From CAYSYM01 sp964435115 (lineage in GTDB: Bacteria > Chloroflexota > UBA6077 > CF-72): a stretch of 64,000 nucleotides of DNA. Under the pieces are notes generated by a model. The model made no database searches. It was not told where the DNA came from and worked only from the letters and a program-made list of their open reading frames with translations. This document shows, piece by piece, positions 18,249 to 27,421 of the stretch (its first letter is position 1; every line of letters starts with the position of its first letter). The stretch lies in the NCBI GenBank assembly GCA_964435115.1, contig CAYSYM010000003.1, forward strand, positions 62,001 to 126,000, written 5' to 3'. Both the position numbers and the translations under genes were made by a program.

Positions 18249-18349
18249 GAGATTTCTCCTCTTGAACTCGCGTGCCGGATTTCGGGCGTAGCTCTCCTCA
18301 AGAATCGAGCCGTCTCAAGAGAAACGCGGCCGGACCGGTATGGCGGACT

Positions 18350-20287
18350 TCACGTGTTCGAACCTCGGGGAATCCAGACACGCATAGCCCCGGCCCCTCT
18401 GTTCGCCCAAGCGTAGTAGGGGATGGCAACGAGGTCCGTAGGCGCGCGGATCCCATCGCCCACCCGGTCCGCCCGCTCGTAGAGATGCCCCTGCCAGGCG
18501 CTGGAATCTCGGGCGAATCCCCGTGCTTTGATCTGCACGAGCCCGCCCAGAAGGTCGGACCGCCAGACCGACTCGAGCGGGCCTCGTGGATCGAGCTCCA
18601 GGTCCAGGACGTGGTTCGAGCCCTGGTCGGCCTGTTCGATGCAGTACACGATCGGACCGCGTTCGATGGCCAGGTGGCCACGCGAGGACTCGATACGCGG
18701 ATGGGGAGCGATGAGCCACGGGCCCATGTCCAGCCGCATCTCCACGCGGTCGCCCGTCTGCCAGGTCCGCGTAAGGCTGACGTAGGTGTTGGGCCGAGGC
18801 TCCGCTCCGGCCGGCGAGCCGTTGACGTCGATCTCGGTGCCTTCCGCCCACGACGGGATCCGCAGGGACACCGTGAAACTGCCCGCCGGCGCTTCTTCGA
18901 TCCGCAGCACGACTCTTCCGTCCCAGGGATGGTCCGTCTCGACGCAGGCCACGACTCGCCCGCCGGCAGCGGTCTCGGCGGCGAGGCGGATGGGCGCATA
19001 CTGGTGGATCTGCACGCCGTCGTCGCCGGAAGTCGCGAAGAAGTCGTCGAGAGACGCGAGCGTGCGCATGACGTTCGGCGGGCAGCAGGCGACCTGGTGC
19101 CACTCCATGCGCTCCGGAGTGGTGCGGCTCAGGACTTCGGCGGAGCCCTGGCTGGTCAGCGGGTTGACGTAGAAGAAGCGGCTGCCGTCGAGCGAGACGC
19201 CGCTGAGGAAGCCGTTGAAGAACGCGCGCTCCATGAGGTCCGCAAAGCGGGCCTCGCCGGTCGCGAGCAGCATGCGCCAGTTCCAGTGGATGCTGCCGAT
19301 GGTGGCGCACGTCTCGCAGTAAGCGGCCTCGCTGGGCAGCTCGTAGGGCTGGCCGAAGGCCTCACCGAGGTGGCGCGAGCCGAGGCCGCCGGTGATGTAC
19401 ATCTTGCCCGCCACCATGTCCTGCCACTGGCGCTCGAGCGCGTCGAGGAGCGTGCGGTCTCCCGTTTCCAGGTAGATGTCGGCGACACCCGTGGCCAGGT
19501 ACATGGCGCGTACGGCGTGGCCCTCGAGCGTCGACGCTTCGCGGACGGGCACGCGATCCTGGTAGTACGCGCTGCTGTTGTAGCGGCCGGGCCCGAGGAG
19601 ACCGTGGCCGCGCTGTTGTACCAGGAACTGGGCCAGGCGCAGGTAGCGGGCCTCGCCCGTCTCTCGGTAGAGCTCGACTAGCGCCATTTCGATCTCCGGA
19701 TGGCCCGGCGTGGCGATCCGTCTTCCGGGACCGAAGGTGGCGTCGATGTGGTCGGCCAGGCGTCGCGCCACCTGGAGAAGCCGGTCGTCGCGCCTCGCGC
19801 GGTGGACGGCGACCGCCGCCTGGAACAGGTGGCCCGCGCAGTACATCTCGTGGCCGTGAGCGATGTCCGTCCAGCGGTTCTCAGGTTCCGCCACGGTGTA
19901 ATAGGAGTTGAGGTAGCCGTCGTTCTGTTGGGCGGCCCGGACCAGCTCGATGACGTCGTCCGCCGTCTGCTGCCATTGCGGCGCCGGGCGGCGCATCATC
20001 TCGTACGCCAACGCCTCGAGCCACTTGTAGACGTCCGAGTCCATGAAGACTGGGCCTTGGTAGTGGCCCTGGACCCGACCAGCGGCGATCCGCAGGTTGG
20101 AGAGATTCCCAGCCTGCTCGAGCATGCGATAACCGTGAGCGAGACCGACGTCGCGGTTCACGCTCTGGCGCCGCGCCCAGAACCCGCCCTGGATGGTCAC
20201 AGCGCGCGAGGGCAAGGCCTGCCAGCGAGCGTAGGGGCTCTTCCGCACATCGACCGCTCCCGTGGTCTGGGCCGTTTCAACCGCCAT
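18350..20287 (-). CDS. GH127 beta-L-arabinofuranosidase family protein
   Basis: A 645-residue member of GH127 (formerly DUF1680). The zinc-site residues described for HypBA1 have counterparts here: ETC in YCETCATIG (Glu and Cys) and the paired cysteines of ACCPPN, one of which acts as the thiolate nucleophile. The fold is an alpha/alpha barrel with C-terminal beta domains. The ATG at 20287 has a GGAAGAAG site; the open frame upstream is not conserved and crosses the promoter. It is the first gene of the importer/GH31/xylose operon and should remove beta-L-arabinofuranosyl units inside the cell, feeding the araBDA genes on the other strand. Confidence 0.9.
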   Translation of the reverse strand: MAVETAQTTGAVDVRKSPYARWQALPSRAVTIQGGFWARRQSVNRDVGLAHGYRMLEQAGNLSNLRIAAGRVQGHYQGPVFMDSDVYKWLEALAYEMMRRPAPQWQQTADDVIELVRAAQQNDGYLNSYYTVAEPENRWTDIAHGHEMYCAGHLFQAAVAVHRARRDDRLLQVARRLADHIDATFGPGRRIATPGHPEIEMALVELYRETGEARYLRLAQFLVQQRGHGLLGPGRYNSSAYYQDRVPVREASTLEGHAVRAMYLATGVADIYLETGDRTLLDALERQWQDMVAGKMYITGGLGSRHLGEAFGQPYELPSEAAYCETCATIGSIHWNWRMLLATGEARFADLMERAFFNGFLSGVSLDGSRFFYVNPLTSQGSAEVLSRTTPERMEWHQVACCPPNVMRTLASLDDFFATSGDDGVQIHQYAPIRLAAETAAGGRVVACVETDHPWDGRVVLRIEEAPAGSFTVSLRIPSWAEGTEIDVNGSPAGAEPRPNTYVSLTRTWQTGDRVEMRLDMGPWLIAPHPRIESSRGHLAIERGPIVYCIEQADQGSNHVLDLELDPRGPLESVWRSDLLGGLVQIKARGFARDSSAWQGHLYERADRVGDGIRAPTDLVAIPYYAWANRGAGAMRVWIPRGSNT

Positions 20288-20424
20288 TCCGGTCTTCTTC
20301 CGCGCGCGATGTGTGGACCGCCACCCCAGGCACTTTCCGACCTTGCCCTCCCGGGCTTCGAGCCGCGGCAACCTCGGGGGACCCGCTAGCCAGCGGCCGG
20401 TCTCCCCGGTGAGCCACGCGATGA

Positions 20425-20448
20425 ATACGTATGCTACCATCCGTATGC
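20425..20448. promoter_or_regulatory. Candidate LacI-family operator
   Basis: The 8-base palindrome ATACGTAT (20425-20432) and a direct repeat CGTATGC (20428-20434 and 20442-20448, 14 bases apart) cover the -10 region of the pentose operon promoter and lie just upstream of the LacI-type gene. The symmetry with a central CG is typical of LacI-family sites. Binding is inferred. Confidence 0.4.
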
Positions 20449-20459
20449 AGCATGGTCAA
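20431..20459 (-). promoter_or_regulatory. Promoter of the minus-strand pentose operon
   Basis: On the minus strand a -35 TTGACC (20459-20454) and a -10 TAGCAT (20436-20431) are separated by exactly 17 bases. Transcription would start near 20424 and give a leader of about 135 bases before the GH127 ATG. The -10 element is overlapped by the palindrome and repeats described as the operator. Confidence 0.55.
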
Positions 20460-20472
20460 GGATGCCCGAACC

Positions 20473-21567
20473 ATGACACCACACCGCCGGGCGTCTCGTG
20501 TTTCGCCAGACGGCAGGCCCCCGCCCCGTGCCGATGCCACGGCACGTCCGCTGACGATGCGGCAGATCGGTCAGCTCGCAGGCGTCTCGCAGAGCACGGT
20601 CTCGCGCGTACTGAGCGGTGCCCCTTTGAGCATCCCGGTCTCACCCGAGACGCGTGAGCGCATTCTGAATGTCGTGAGCGAACTCGGTTATGTGCCGAAT
20701 CCCCTGGCGCGCGCGCTGCGCGGGGCGCGAACGGCCCTCGTCGGCTTGATCGTGCGCGACATTGAGGATCCGTTCTTCGCCATGGCGATCGCGGCCATTA
20801 CGGCTGAGGCGCGGCGGCATCACTACAACGTTGTCCTCGGGCATGCCGGGAGCAGTGGTCACCAGGCGGTGGCGCTGCGCGAGGTCCTGGAGACCGGCCA
20901 CTGTGACGGCAGCATCTTGCTCGGCGACCTGCGAGATCAGGCGACGCTGTGGGCGGACCTCACCCGGCGCCCGATGCCGCTCGTTGGCCTCTGGCAAGGC
21001 GCACGCGCGCCCCAGATCCCGGTGGTCAACGTCGACAACCGCCAGGGCATCTATCTCGCGCTCGAGTACCTGCTCGGGCTCGGGCATCGCCGCATCGCCT
21101 TCATCCAAGGCGGTCGGACCGGGGACGGTCTCGAGCGGCGGGACGCCTACGTCAGGTTTCTCCGCGAGCACGAGCTCACCGTCCCTGACGGATACGTTCG
21201 CGTCGCGTCGAACACATTCGCGGAGGGCGCCGCGACCATGCGGGACCTCGCCACGCTTCGCGAGCCGCCGACGGCCGTGCTTGCCTCCACCGATGTCATG
21301 GCAGTCGGCGCCTTGAGCGCCGCGTCACAGATCGGGCTGCGTGTCCCGTCGGATCTTTCTGTGGTCGGGTTCGACGACATTCCGCTCACCGCGTTCACGG
21401 TCCCCGCTCTGACGACCGTCCATCAGCCCATGGGGCAGATCGCCCGGCTGGCGGTCGACATGCTCCTCCAATCACTTGATGGGGCGCCCCACAGCCGCGC
21501 CCGACGGCGCTTGGTCGAGCCGTCGCTGGTGGTCCGCCAGTCCTGTGCGCCCCCTCGCTTGACGTGA
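20473..21567 (+). CDS. LacI-family transcriptional regulator
   Basis: A 364-residue repressor with the N-terminal helix-turn-helix and hinge helix (MRQIGQLAGVSQSTVSRVLSG, then NPLARALRG) and a periplasmic-binding-protein-like sensor domain ending in the usual VVGFDDIPLTAF and TTVHQPM segments. The ATG at 20473 has AAGGA about ten bases upstream; ATGs at 20431 and 20452 are also possible but sit inside the promoter/operator. It lies divergent from the xylose/arabinoside operon and 13 bases before araB, so it likely controls both in response to a pentose. Confidence 0.92.
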   Translation: MTPHRRASRVSPDGRPPPRADATARPLTMRQIGQLAGVSQSTVSRVLSGAPLSIPVSPETRERILNVVSELGYVPNPLARALRGARTALVGLIVRDIEDPFFAMAIAAITAEARRHHYNVVLGHAGSSGHQAVALREVLETGHCDGSILLGDLRDQATLWADLTRRPMPLVGLWQGARAPQIPVVNVDNRQGIYLALEYLLGLGHRRIAFIQGGRTGDGLERRDAYVRFLREHELTVPDGYVRVASNTFAEGAATMRDLATLREPPTAVLASTDVMAVGALSAASQIGLRVPSDLSVVGFDDIPLTAFTVPALTTVHQPMGQIARLAVDMLLQSLDGAPHSRARRRLVEPSLVVRQSCAPPRLT

Positions 21568-21580
21568 AGGTGTGTCTGAG

Positions 21581-23347
21581 ATGTCCAACCCAACGTCACG
21601 GCCCCGGTTCGCCCTGGGCGTCGATTTCGGCACCGAGTCCGGCCGCGCCGTCCTCGTCGACGTCCGCACCGGAGAGGAGCGCGCCTCCGCGGTGTACCGC
21701 TACGCCAACGGCGTGATCGACGAGACCCTGCCCTCCAGCGGCGCGCCGTTGCCGCCTGAGTGGGCCCTCCAGGATCCCGCCGACTATGTGCGCACGCTGA
21801 CGCACGCCATCCCGGCAGTCCTGCGCCAGGCGGGTGTGGATGGCCAGGACATGATCGGGCTGGGTATCGACTTCACCGCCTGCACCATGCTGCCCGTGCT
21901 GGCTGACGGCCGGGCCCTCTGCTTCGAGGAGCGTTTCCGCGCCGAGCCGCACGCCTGGGTCAAGCTGTGGAAGCACCACGCGGCCCAGCCAGAGGCCGAC
22001 CGCGTGAACCACGTTGCGCAGGAGCGCGGCGAGACGTTCCTCGCCCGCTACGGCGGCAAGATCTCGTCCGAGTGGCTCATCCCGAAGATCCTGCAGATCC
22101 TCCGCGAAGCCCCACACGTCTACCGCGCGGCCGATCGTTTCATGGAGGCGGCCGATTGGGTCATCCTCCAGCTCACCGGCCTGGAGTGCCGCAATGCGTG
22201 CACCGCCGGCTACAAGGCCCTGTGGAACAAAGCGGCCGGCTACCCCTCGCCCGACTACTTCGCTGCGCTCCACCCGGACCTGCGCAACGTCGTGGCCGAG
22301 AAGCTGGCCACGGACATCTACCCGCAGGGCCAGCGCGCCGGCGGTCTCACGCCCGGGATGGCCACGCAGCTCGGCCTGCGCCCGGGGACCGCCGTCGCCG
22401 TGGCGAACGTCGACGCCCACGTCTCGGTCCCCGCCTGCACCGTGACCGAGCCGGGCAAGATGGTCATGGTGATGGGGACCTCCATCTGCCACGTGGTGCT
22501 CGGGACGGAGCAGCGCCTGGTGCCGGGCATGTGTGGCGTGGTTGAGGACGGCGTGCTGCCCGGATACTTCGGCTACGAGGCCGGCCAGTCGGCGGTGGGC
22601 GACATCTTCGCCTGGTTCCTGGACACCTGCGTGCCGCCCGCTCACCGGGCAGAGGCGGCGCAGCGGGGGCTCGATATCCACACGCTGCTGATGGAGAAGG
22701 CCGCCCGGCTGAAGCCGGGCCAGACCGGACTGCTGGCGCTCGACTGGTGGAATGGGAACCGCTCGATCCTCGTGGACGTCGACCTCACCGGCCTGCTGCT
22801 CGGCGCCACGCTGAACACGAAACCCGCGGAGATCTACCGCGCCCTCATCGAAGCTACGGCGTTCGGCACCAATCTCATCATCCGCAACTTCGGCGAGCAC
22901 GGGGTACCGGTGGACGAGTTGTACGCCTGCGGCGGCCTGCCCGAGCGGAACCCCCTGCTCATGCAGATCTATGCGGACGTGACCGGTATGCAGATCAAGC
23001 TGTCGGCTTCGAGCCAGACTCCCGCCTTCGGGTCGGCGATGTTCGGCGCCCTCGCCGCAGGCTCGGCGGCCGGTGGGTACGACGACATCGTCGAGGCGGC
23101 GCGCTGCATGGCGCACCTGAAGAAGGAGGCGTACCACCCCAACCCGGACGCGCACGCAGTCTACCAGCGGCTGTACGCCGAGTACGTCCGTCTCCACGAC
23201 TACTTCGGACGGGGCGAGAACAACGTGATGAAGCGGCTCCTGGAGATCCGCGATCGAGCGATCGGCAGCACGTCGAACCCGGACACGAGCCTTGGGGTTG
23301 AAGCGAAAGCGGCCGGCTTTTCGGGCGTCGGAACAGCGGGAGCGTAG
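21581..23347 (+). CDS. araB: Ribulokinase
   Basis: A 588-residue FGGY kinase of the AraB type, phosphorylating L-ribulose. Typical segments are LGVDFGTESGRAVLVD, GIDFTACTMLPV, the KLWKHHAAQ substrate region and YACGGLPERNPLLMQIYADV near the C-terminus. Length and sequence separate it from the xylulokinase in this window. The ATG at 21581 is taken over a GTG nine bases earlier because GAAGGTG is then properly spaced. The stop is four bases before the araD start. Confidence 0.95.
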   Translation: MSNPTSRPRFALGVDFGTESGRAVLVDVRTGEERASAVYRYANGVIDETLPSSGAPLPPEWALQDPADYVRTLTHAIPAVLRQAGVDGQDMIGLGIDFTACTMLPVLADGRALCFEERFRAEPHAWVKLWKHHAAQPEADRVNHVAQERGETFLARYGGKISSEWLIPKILQILREAPHVYRAADRFMEAADWVILQLTGLECRNACTAGYKALWNKAAGYPSPDYFAALHPDLRNVVAEKLATDIYPQGQRAGGLTPGMATQLGLRPGTAVAVANVDAHVSVPACTVTEPGKMVMVMGTSICHVVLGTEQRLVPGMCGVVEDGVLPGYFGYEAGQSAVGDIFAWFLDTCVPPAHRAEAAQRGLDIHTLLMEKAARLKPGQTGLLALDWWNGNRSILVDVDLTGLLLGATLNTKPAEIYRALIEATAFGTNLIIRNFGEHGVPVDELYACGGLPERNPLLMQIYADVTGMQIKLSASSQTPAFGSAMFGALAAGSAAGGYDDIVEAARCMAHLKKEAYHPNPDAHAVYQRLYAEYVRLHDYFGRGENNVMKRLLEIRDRAIGSTSNPDTSLGVEAKAAGFSGVGTAGA

Positions 23348-23351
23348 CCGC

Positions 23352-24008
23352 GTGCTGTGCGAAAAGCTGCGCCGCGACGTGTGCGCCATGAACCTGGAGC
23401 TCCCGCGCCAGGGCCTGGTCACCTGGACGAGCGGCAACGTCAGCGGCCGGGATTCCGAGACCGGGTATGTGGTCATCAAGCCGAGCGGCGTCCGCTACGA
23501 CGACCTGGCCCCTGAGAATATGGTGGTGGTGAACCTCGAGGAGAACGTCGTCGAAGGTCCGCTGCGGCCCTCGGTCGACACCGCCACCCACCTGTACGTC
23601 TACCGCCACCGCCCGGACGTGGGGGGAATCGTCCATACGCACTCCCCGTATGCCACGAGCTTTGCCCTGCTCGGCCAATCGATCCCTGTGTACTTGACAG
23701 CGATGGCGGACGAATTCGGCACCGAGATCCCATGCGGCGCGTACTGCGAGATCGGCGGCGAGGCGATCGGGCAGGAGATCGTGCGATCGATTGGCGGGTC
23801 AGTGTCCATCCTGATCAAGAGCCACGGCGTCTTCACCATCGGCGCCAGCCCGAGCGCTGCCGTCAAAGCGGCGGTCATGACCGAGGACGTCGCCAAGACA
23901 GTCCACCTGGCTCTGCTGCGCGGCACGCCCGAGCCACTCCCGCCCGACGAGGTCGTCCGCGCCCACCGCGTCTACCTCGAGTACTACGGCCAACCATCGC
24001 GGCGCTGA
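23352..24008 (+). CDS. araD: L-ribulose-5-phosphate 4-epimerase
   Basis: A 218-residue class II aldolase-fold zinc enzyme that epimerises L-ribulose 5-phosphate to D-xylulose 5-phosphate. The phosphate-binding GNVSGRD, zinc ligands HTHSPYA and SHGVF are present. The GTG at 23352 places the usual short helix (LCEKLRRDVCAMNLELP) at the N-terminus and follows araB by four bases; a TTG at 23292 would overlap araB by 56 bases and add an unrelated leader. Confidence 0.93.
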   Translation: MLCEKLRRDVCAMNLELPRQGLVTWTSGNVSGRDSETGYVVIKPSGVRYDDLAPENMVVVNLEENVVEGPLRPSVDTATHLYVYRHRPDVGGIVHTHSPYATSFALLGQSIPVYLTAMADEFGTEIPCGAYCEIGGEAIGQEIVRSIGGSVSILIKSHGVFTIGASPSAAVKAAVMTEDVAKTVHLALLRGTPEPLPPDEVVRAHRVYLEYYGQPSRR

Positions 24009-24039
24009 GCCGCGCCCGCTTCCCGCACGGAGCCCCTGT

Positions 24040-25545
24040 ATGGAAGACCTCAAGCAGTACGAAGTCTGGTTCGTCACCGGCAGCCAGAACCTGTACGGCG
24101 AGCAGACGCTGGCCCAGGTGGCGGAGCACGCGCGACAGATCGCTCGGGCGCTATCCGACGCGCCCAGGATGCCCGTACGCGTGGTCTTCAAGCCCGTCCT
24201 CACGACCCCCGAGGCGATCCGCCAGGTGTGCCTGGAGGCGAACGCCGCCCGGGACTGCGTCGGCGTGATCGCCTGGATGCACACCTTTTCGCCGGCCAAG
24301 ATGTGGATCAGCGGTCTGCAGGCCCTCCAGCAGCCGCTCGTCCACCTGCACACGCAGTTCAATCGCGAGATTGCCTGGTCCAGCATCGACATGGACTTCA
24401 TGAACCTCAACCAGTCGGCCCACGGCGACCGAGAGTTCGGGTTCATCGTCACCCGCCTGCGGAAGAACCGGAAGGTGGTCGTCGGCCACTGGCAGGACCC
24501 CGACGTGCTCGAGCGACTGGATGTCTGGGCCCGCGCCGCGTGCGCCTGGTACGACGCCCAGGAGTTGAAGGTCGCCCGCTTCGGCGACAACATGCGCCAG
24601 GTGGCGGTCACCGAGGCGGACAAGGTCGAGGCGGAGGTGCGGCTCGGTTTTGCCGTCAACGGCTACGGCGTGGAGGACCTCGCGTGCCTGGTGAACGCCA
24701 CCCCCGACGCCGAGGTTGACCGCCTGGTGGCCGAGTACGACGACAGGTACGCGATGGCGCCCGCGCTGCGGCAGGGTGGTCCCCGCCGCGAGTCGCTGCG
24801 CGACGCCGCCCGCATCGAGCTCGGTCTGCGCCGCTTCCTCGACGATGGCGGCTTCAAGGCATTCACGGACACCTTCGAGAACCTCCACGGCCTGAAGCAG
24901 TTGCCGGGCATCGCCGCCCAGCGCCTGATGGCGGATGGCTACGGCTTCGGCGCCGAGGGGGATTGGAAGACCGCCGCGCTCGTCCGCCTGATGAAGGTGA
25001 TGAGCGCCGGGCTGACGGGCGGGACGTCGTTCATGGAGGACTACACCTACCACTTCGACCCGGACGGCGCGAAGGTGCTCGGCGCCCACATGCTCGAAGT
25101 GTGCCCCAGCATCGCCGGCGCCACGCCCTCCTGCGAGATTCACCCGCTGTCGATCGGCGGCAAGGAGGATCCGGTGCGCCTCGTCTTCACCGCCCCGCCC
25201 GGCCCCGGCATCGTCGCGGGCCTGCTCGACATGGGCACGCGCTTCCGCCTGGTGGCCAACGTCATCGACGTCGTCCCACCCGACGAGGCGCTGCCCAGGC
25301 TGCCCGTCGCGCGGGCGCTGTGGCGGCCTCGGCCCGACCTCAAGACCTCGGCCGAAGCCTGGATCCTGGCCGGTGCTCCGCACCACACCAGCTTCAGCCA
25401 GGCTCTCACCGCGGAGCACCTGGAGGACTTCGCCGAGATCGCGGGCATCGAGCTGCTGGTGATCGATGAGCGCACGCGCGTTTCCACCTTCAAGAAGGAG
25501 CTACGCTGGAACCAGGGCTTCTACCACCTCGCAAGCGGTCCCTAA
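24040..25545 (+). CDS. araA: L-arabinose isomerase
   Basis: A 501-residue AraA converting L-arabinose to L-ribulose. The signature FMNLNQSAHGDREFGF and the manganese/catalytic residues of GAEGDWKTAAL, SFMEDYTYHF and HHTSFS are present. GGAG sits ten bases upstream of the ATG. Gene order araB-araD-araA on one strand, adjacent to a LacI regulator, gives a complete arabinose pathway fed by the arabinofuranosidase. Confidence 0.96.
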   Translation: MEDLKQYEVWFVTGSQNLYGEQTLAQVAEHARQIARALSDAPRMPVRVVFKPVLTTPEAIRQVCLEANAARDCVGVIAWMHTFSPAKMWISGLQALQQPLVHLHTQFNREIAWSSIDMDFMNLNQSAHGDREFGFIVTRLRKNRKVVVGHWQDPDVLERLDVWARAACAWYDAQELKVARFGDNMRQVAVTEADKVEAEVRLGFAVNGYGVEDLACLVNATPDAEVDRLVAEYDDRYAMAPALRQGGPRRESLRDAARIELGLRRFLDDGGFKAFTDTFENLHGLKQLPGIAAQRLMADGYGFGAEGDWKTAALVRLMKVMSAGLTGGTSFMEDYTYHFDPDGAKVLGAHMLEVCPSIAGATPSCEIHPLSIGGKEDPVRLVFTAPPGPGIVAGLLDMGTRFRLVANVIDVVPPDEALPRLPVARALWRPRPDLKTSAEAWILAGAPHHTSFSQALTAEHLEDFAEIAGIELLVIDERTRVSTFKKELRWNQGFYHLASGP

Positions 25546-25717
25546 CCCCAAAGACCAGTCGCAACGGTCGGGGTGGGCCCGGCGGGAGGCCGCCTTCCTG
25601 CACCTTCTGGTCGCGCGCCCGAGTGCAAGAGCACGCTCGGGAACCAGACGTCAAGCTGGTAGCATGGCGCTCGCCGGCGAGCCGGCGGGTCTCAGGCTGG
25701 AGAGTGGCGTGGCGACG

Positions 25718-26755
25718 ATGAAGGCGCTGGTCTTGGACGAGTACGGCGGCCCCTTGCGGGTGGCGGAGGTCCCGCGCCCGGAGCCCGGCCCGGGCGAGGT
25801 CCGGGTCCGGGTCGAGGCGTGCGGCCTCGGGCTGACCGTGGCCAACATCATGGATGGGCGGCTGCGCGCGGGACCCCCGCGGCTCCCTCTCATTCCTGGC
25901 CACGAAGTCGCCGGAGTGGTCGAGGCGCCGGGCGAAGGCGTGGTCGAGCCACGGCCCGGCGACCGGGTCATTACCTCCTTCTACGTGACCTGCGGACGCT
26001 GCCGCTTCTGCCGCGCGGGCCGCGAGCCGCTCTGCGAGCGCTTCGGCGGCTACGTGGGCGCCGACAGGGACGGTGGCTACGCCGAGTACCTGGTCGTCCC
26101 CGCCGCCAACGCCCTGCCGCTGCCAGAGACGATCCCGTTCGTCGCGGCCACCGCCATCCCTGACGCCATCGGGACGCCCTTCCACGTCTGCCACACCCGG
26201 GCGCAGCTCCGCCCGGGCCAGCGTGTGCTCGTTACCGGCGCGGCGGGCGGCGTGGGCATCCACATGGTCCAGATGGCCCACCTCTTCGGCGCCGAGGTCG
26301 TGGCCGCCGACCTGGACGAGGAGCGCCTTCAGGGTGTGCGCGAGTATGGCGCCCAGCGGATCGTGCGCTTCCCGAGCCTGCCCCGCGATGCCAGCGGGCG
26401 CGTGGCCACCCTCGACTCGAAGGTCGATGTCGCCATCGACCTCGTCGGCACGGCCGAGACGCTGGCCTGGTGCTACGACTCGCTGGATCGCGGGGGCACG
26501 CTGGTGAACCTGACCACGCACCGCGGCCTGGCCGAGCTGCCCGTGCCGCCGGCGAGCCTGGTCGTCAAGGAAGCCACCGTGATGGGCTCGCGCTACGTGG
26601 CGCGCTGGGAGCTGCTGCGAGCCATCGACCTGGTCGCCGGCGGACGGATCCGCCCTGTCGTGAGCGAGACGTGCTCGCTCGCGGAGGCGCCGGCGCTCTT
26701 CCAGAAACTGCGCGAGCAGCGCCTGCTGGGCCGCGGGGCGGTGATCCCCGGCTGA
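25718..26755 (+). CDS. Zinc-type alcohol dehydrogenase (MDR family)
   Basis: A 345-residue medium-chain dehydrogenase. The structural zinc site CGRCRFCRAGREPLC, the catalytic-zinc GHE, and the nucleotide-binding TGAAGGVGIHMVQ are seen. Around the catalytic cysteine the usual CGxxxTD pattern reads CGLGLTVANI, so the Asp/Thr that supports proton relay is missing. The ATG at 25718 matches the family start (MKALVLDEYG); the ATG at 25664 would extend it by 18 residues. It is 172 bases after araA, so membership in that operon is uncertain and the substrate is unknown. Confidence 0.88.
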   Translation: MKALVLDEYGGPLRVAEVPRPEPGPGEVRVRVEACGLGLTVANIMDGRLRAGPPRLPLIPGHEVAGVVEAPGEGVVEPRPGDRVITSFYVTCGRCRFCRAGREPLCERFGGYVGADRDGGYAEYLVVPAANALPLPETIPFVAATAIPDAIGTPFHVCHTRAQLRPGQRVLVTGAAGGVGIHMVQMAHLFGAEVVAADLDEERLQGVREYGAQRIVRFPSLPRDASGRVATLDSKVDVAIDLVGTAETLAWCYDSLDRGGTLVNLTTHRGLAELPVPPASLVVKEATVMGSRYVARWELLRAIDLVAGGRIRPVVSETCSLAEAPALFQKLREQRLLGRGAVIPG

Positions 26756-26836
26756 GCGGCCTCGCCGCACCCGCCCGGCAGACCCCCGCCGCCTGCTCAG
26801 CCCGTGGGCCGACGTCTGGCGCGCAGCTGCGGCCCA

Positions 26837-26850
26837 GGGGCTTGAGCCCC
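26837..26850. terminator. Weak hairpin between convergent genes
   Basis: GGGGCT pairs with AGCCCC across a two-base loop, in the 132-base gap between the plus-strand dehydrogenase and the minus-strand CMD gene. No T-run follows. The position, not the strength, suggests a terminator. Confidence 0.3.
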
Positions 26851-26887
26851 CAGGCAACGAACGCGCAAAGCGCCTCGGCGGATCGGC

Positions 26888-27388
26888 TCAGGCCTTCAGC
26901 GGCGCGGCCGCGCCGTCCGGCTCCCGCGCGTCGCCGCGGAAGACCGGCTCGGTGAGCTCCAGCAGCCCCAGGTCCTTCATCAGCGCCCGGAACGTGCGCA
27001 TCGCCTTGATCATGCGCGGCATGCCCGCGTAGACCGCCGAGTGGAGGACGACCTCCTGGATCTCCCGCGGCGTGGCGCCCACCCGGAGAGCGGTGCGGAT
27101 GTGGTTCGGCAGCTGCACCTGCTCGTCCAGCACGCAGCACTCGCCGATGATGATCAGCACCCGCGTCTTGTCATCCAGCACGCCACGGTTGTAGATGTGG
27201 TCGTAGATCCAGGTGAGCCACCCCTGGGTCCAGGCTTGGTCCAGCTCGTCGAACTCCTCCACCATGCGCAGGAAGAACTCGCCCTGCAGGCGCATCCCCG
27301 TCTCGAGCGCCCGGTTGTTGTAGCGCTCGAAGAGCCGCCGCTTCTTCGCCGCGCGCGCGTCCAGGCCGGTCGGTTCAGTCGTCGTCAC
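26888..27388 (-). CDS. Carboxymuconolactone decarboxylase (CMD) family protein
   Basis: A 166-residue all-helical protein with the CMD/AhpD-like core: a GECCVLDEQVQLPNHIRTAL helix, then GATPREIQEVVLHSAVYAGMP. The redox CxxC of AhpD peroxidase partners is absent, so it is closer to the gamma-carboxymuconolactone decarboxylase side of the family. The GTG at 27388 is preceded by a GAGGAGAGGAG stretch. It follows the alpha/beta hydrolase by 33 bases on the same strand, so the two probably act in one pathway for breakdown of a lactone or cyclic acid; the substrate is unknown. Confidence 0.85.
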   Translation of the reverse strand: MTTTEPTGLDARAAKKRRLFERYNNRALETGMRLQGEFFLRMVEEFDELDQAWTQGWLTWIYDHIYNRGVLDDKTRVLIIIGECCVLDEQVQLPNHIRTALRVGATPREIQEVVLHSAVYAGMPRMIKAMRTFRALMKDLGLLELTEPVFRGDAREPDGAAAPLKA

Positions 27389-27421
27389 GCTGGTGCTCCT
27401 CTCCTCAGGTGGCAGACCCGG

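Noticed and set aside
18350..18400. A TTCGAACC stretch resembling a tRNA T-arm
   Set aside because: The flanking bases do not pair, no acceptor or anticodon stems can be drawn, and it lies within the 3' end of the GH127 gene.
21596..23479. A 627-codon minus-strand open frame across araB
   Set aside because: It is antisense to a clear ribulokinase and encodes low-complexity Arg/Gly/Val-rich sequence without any family motif.
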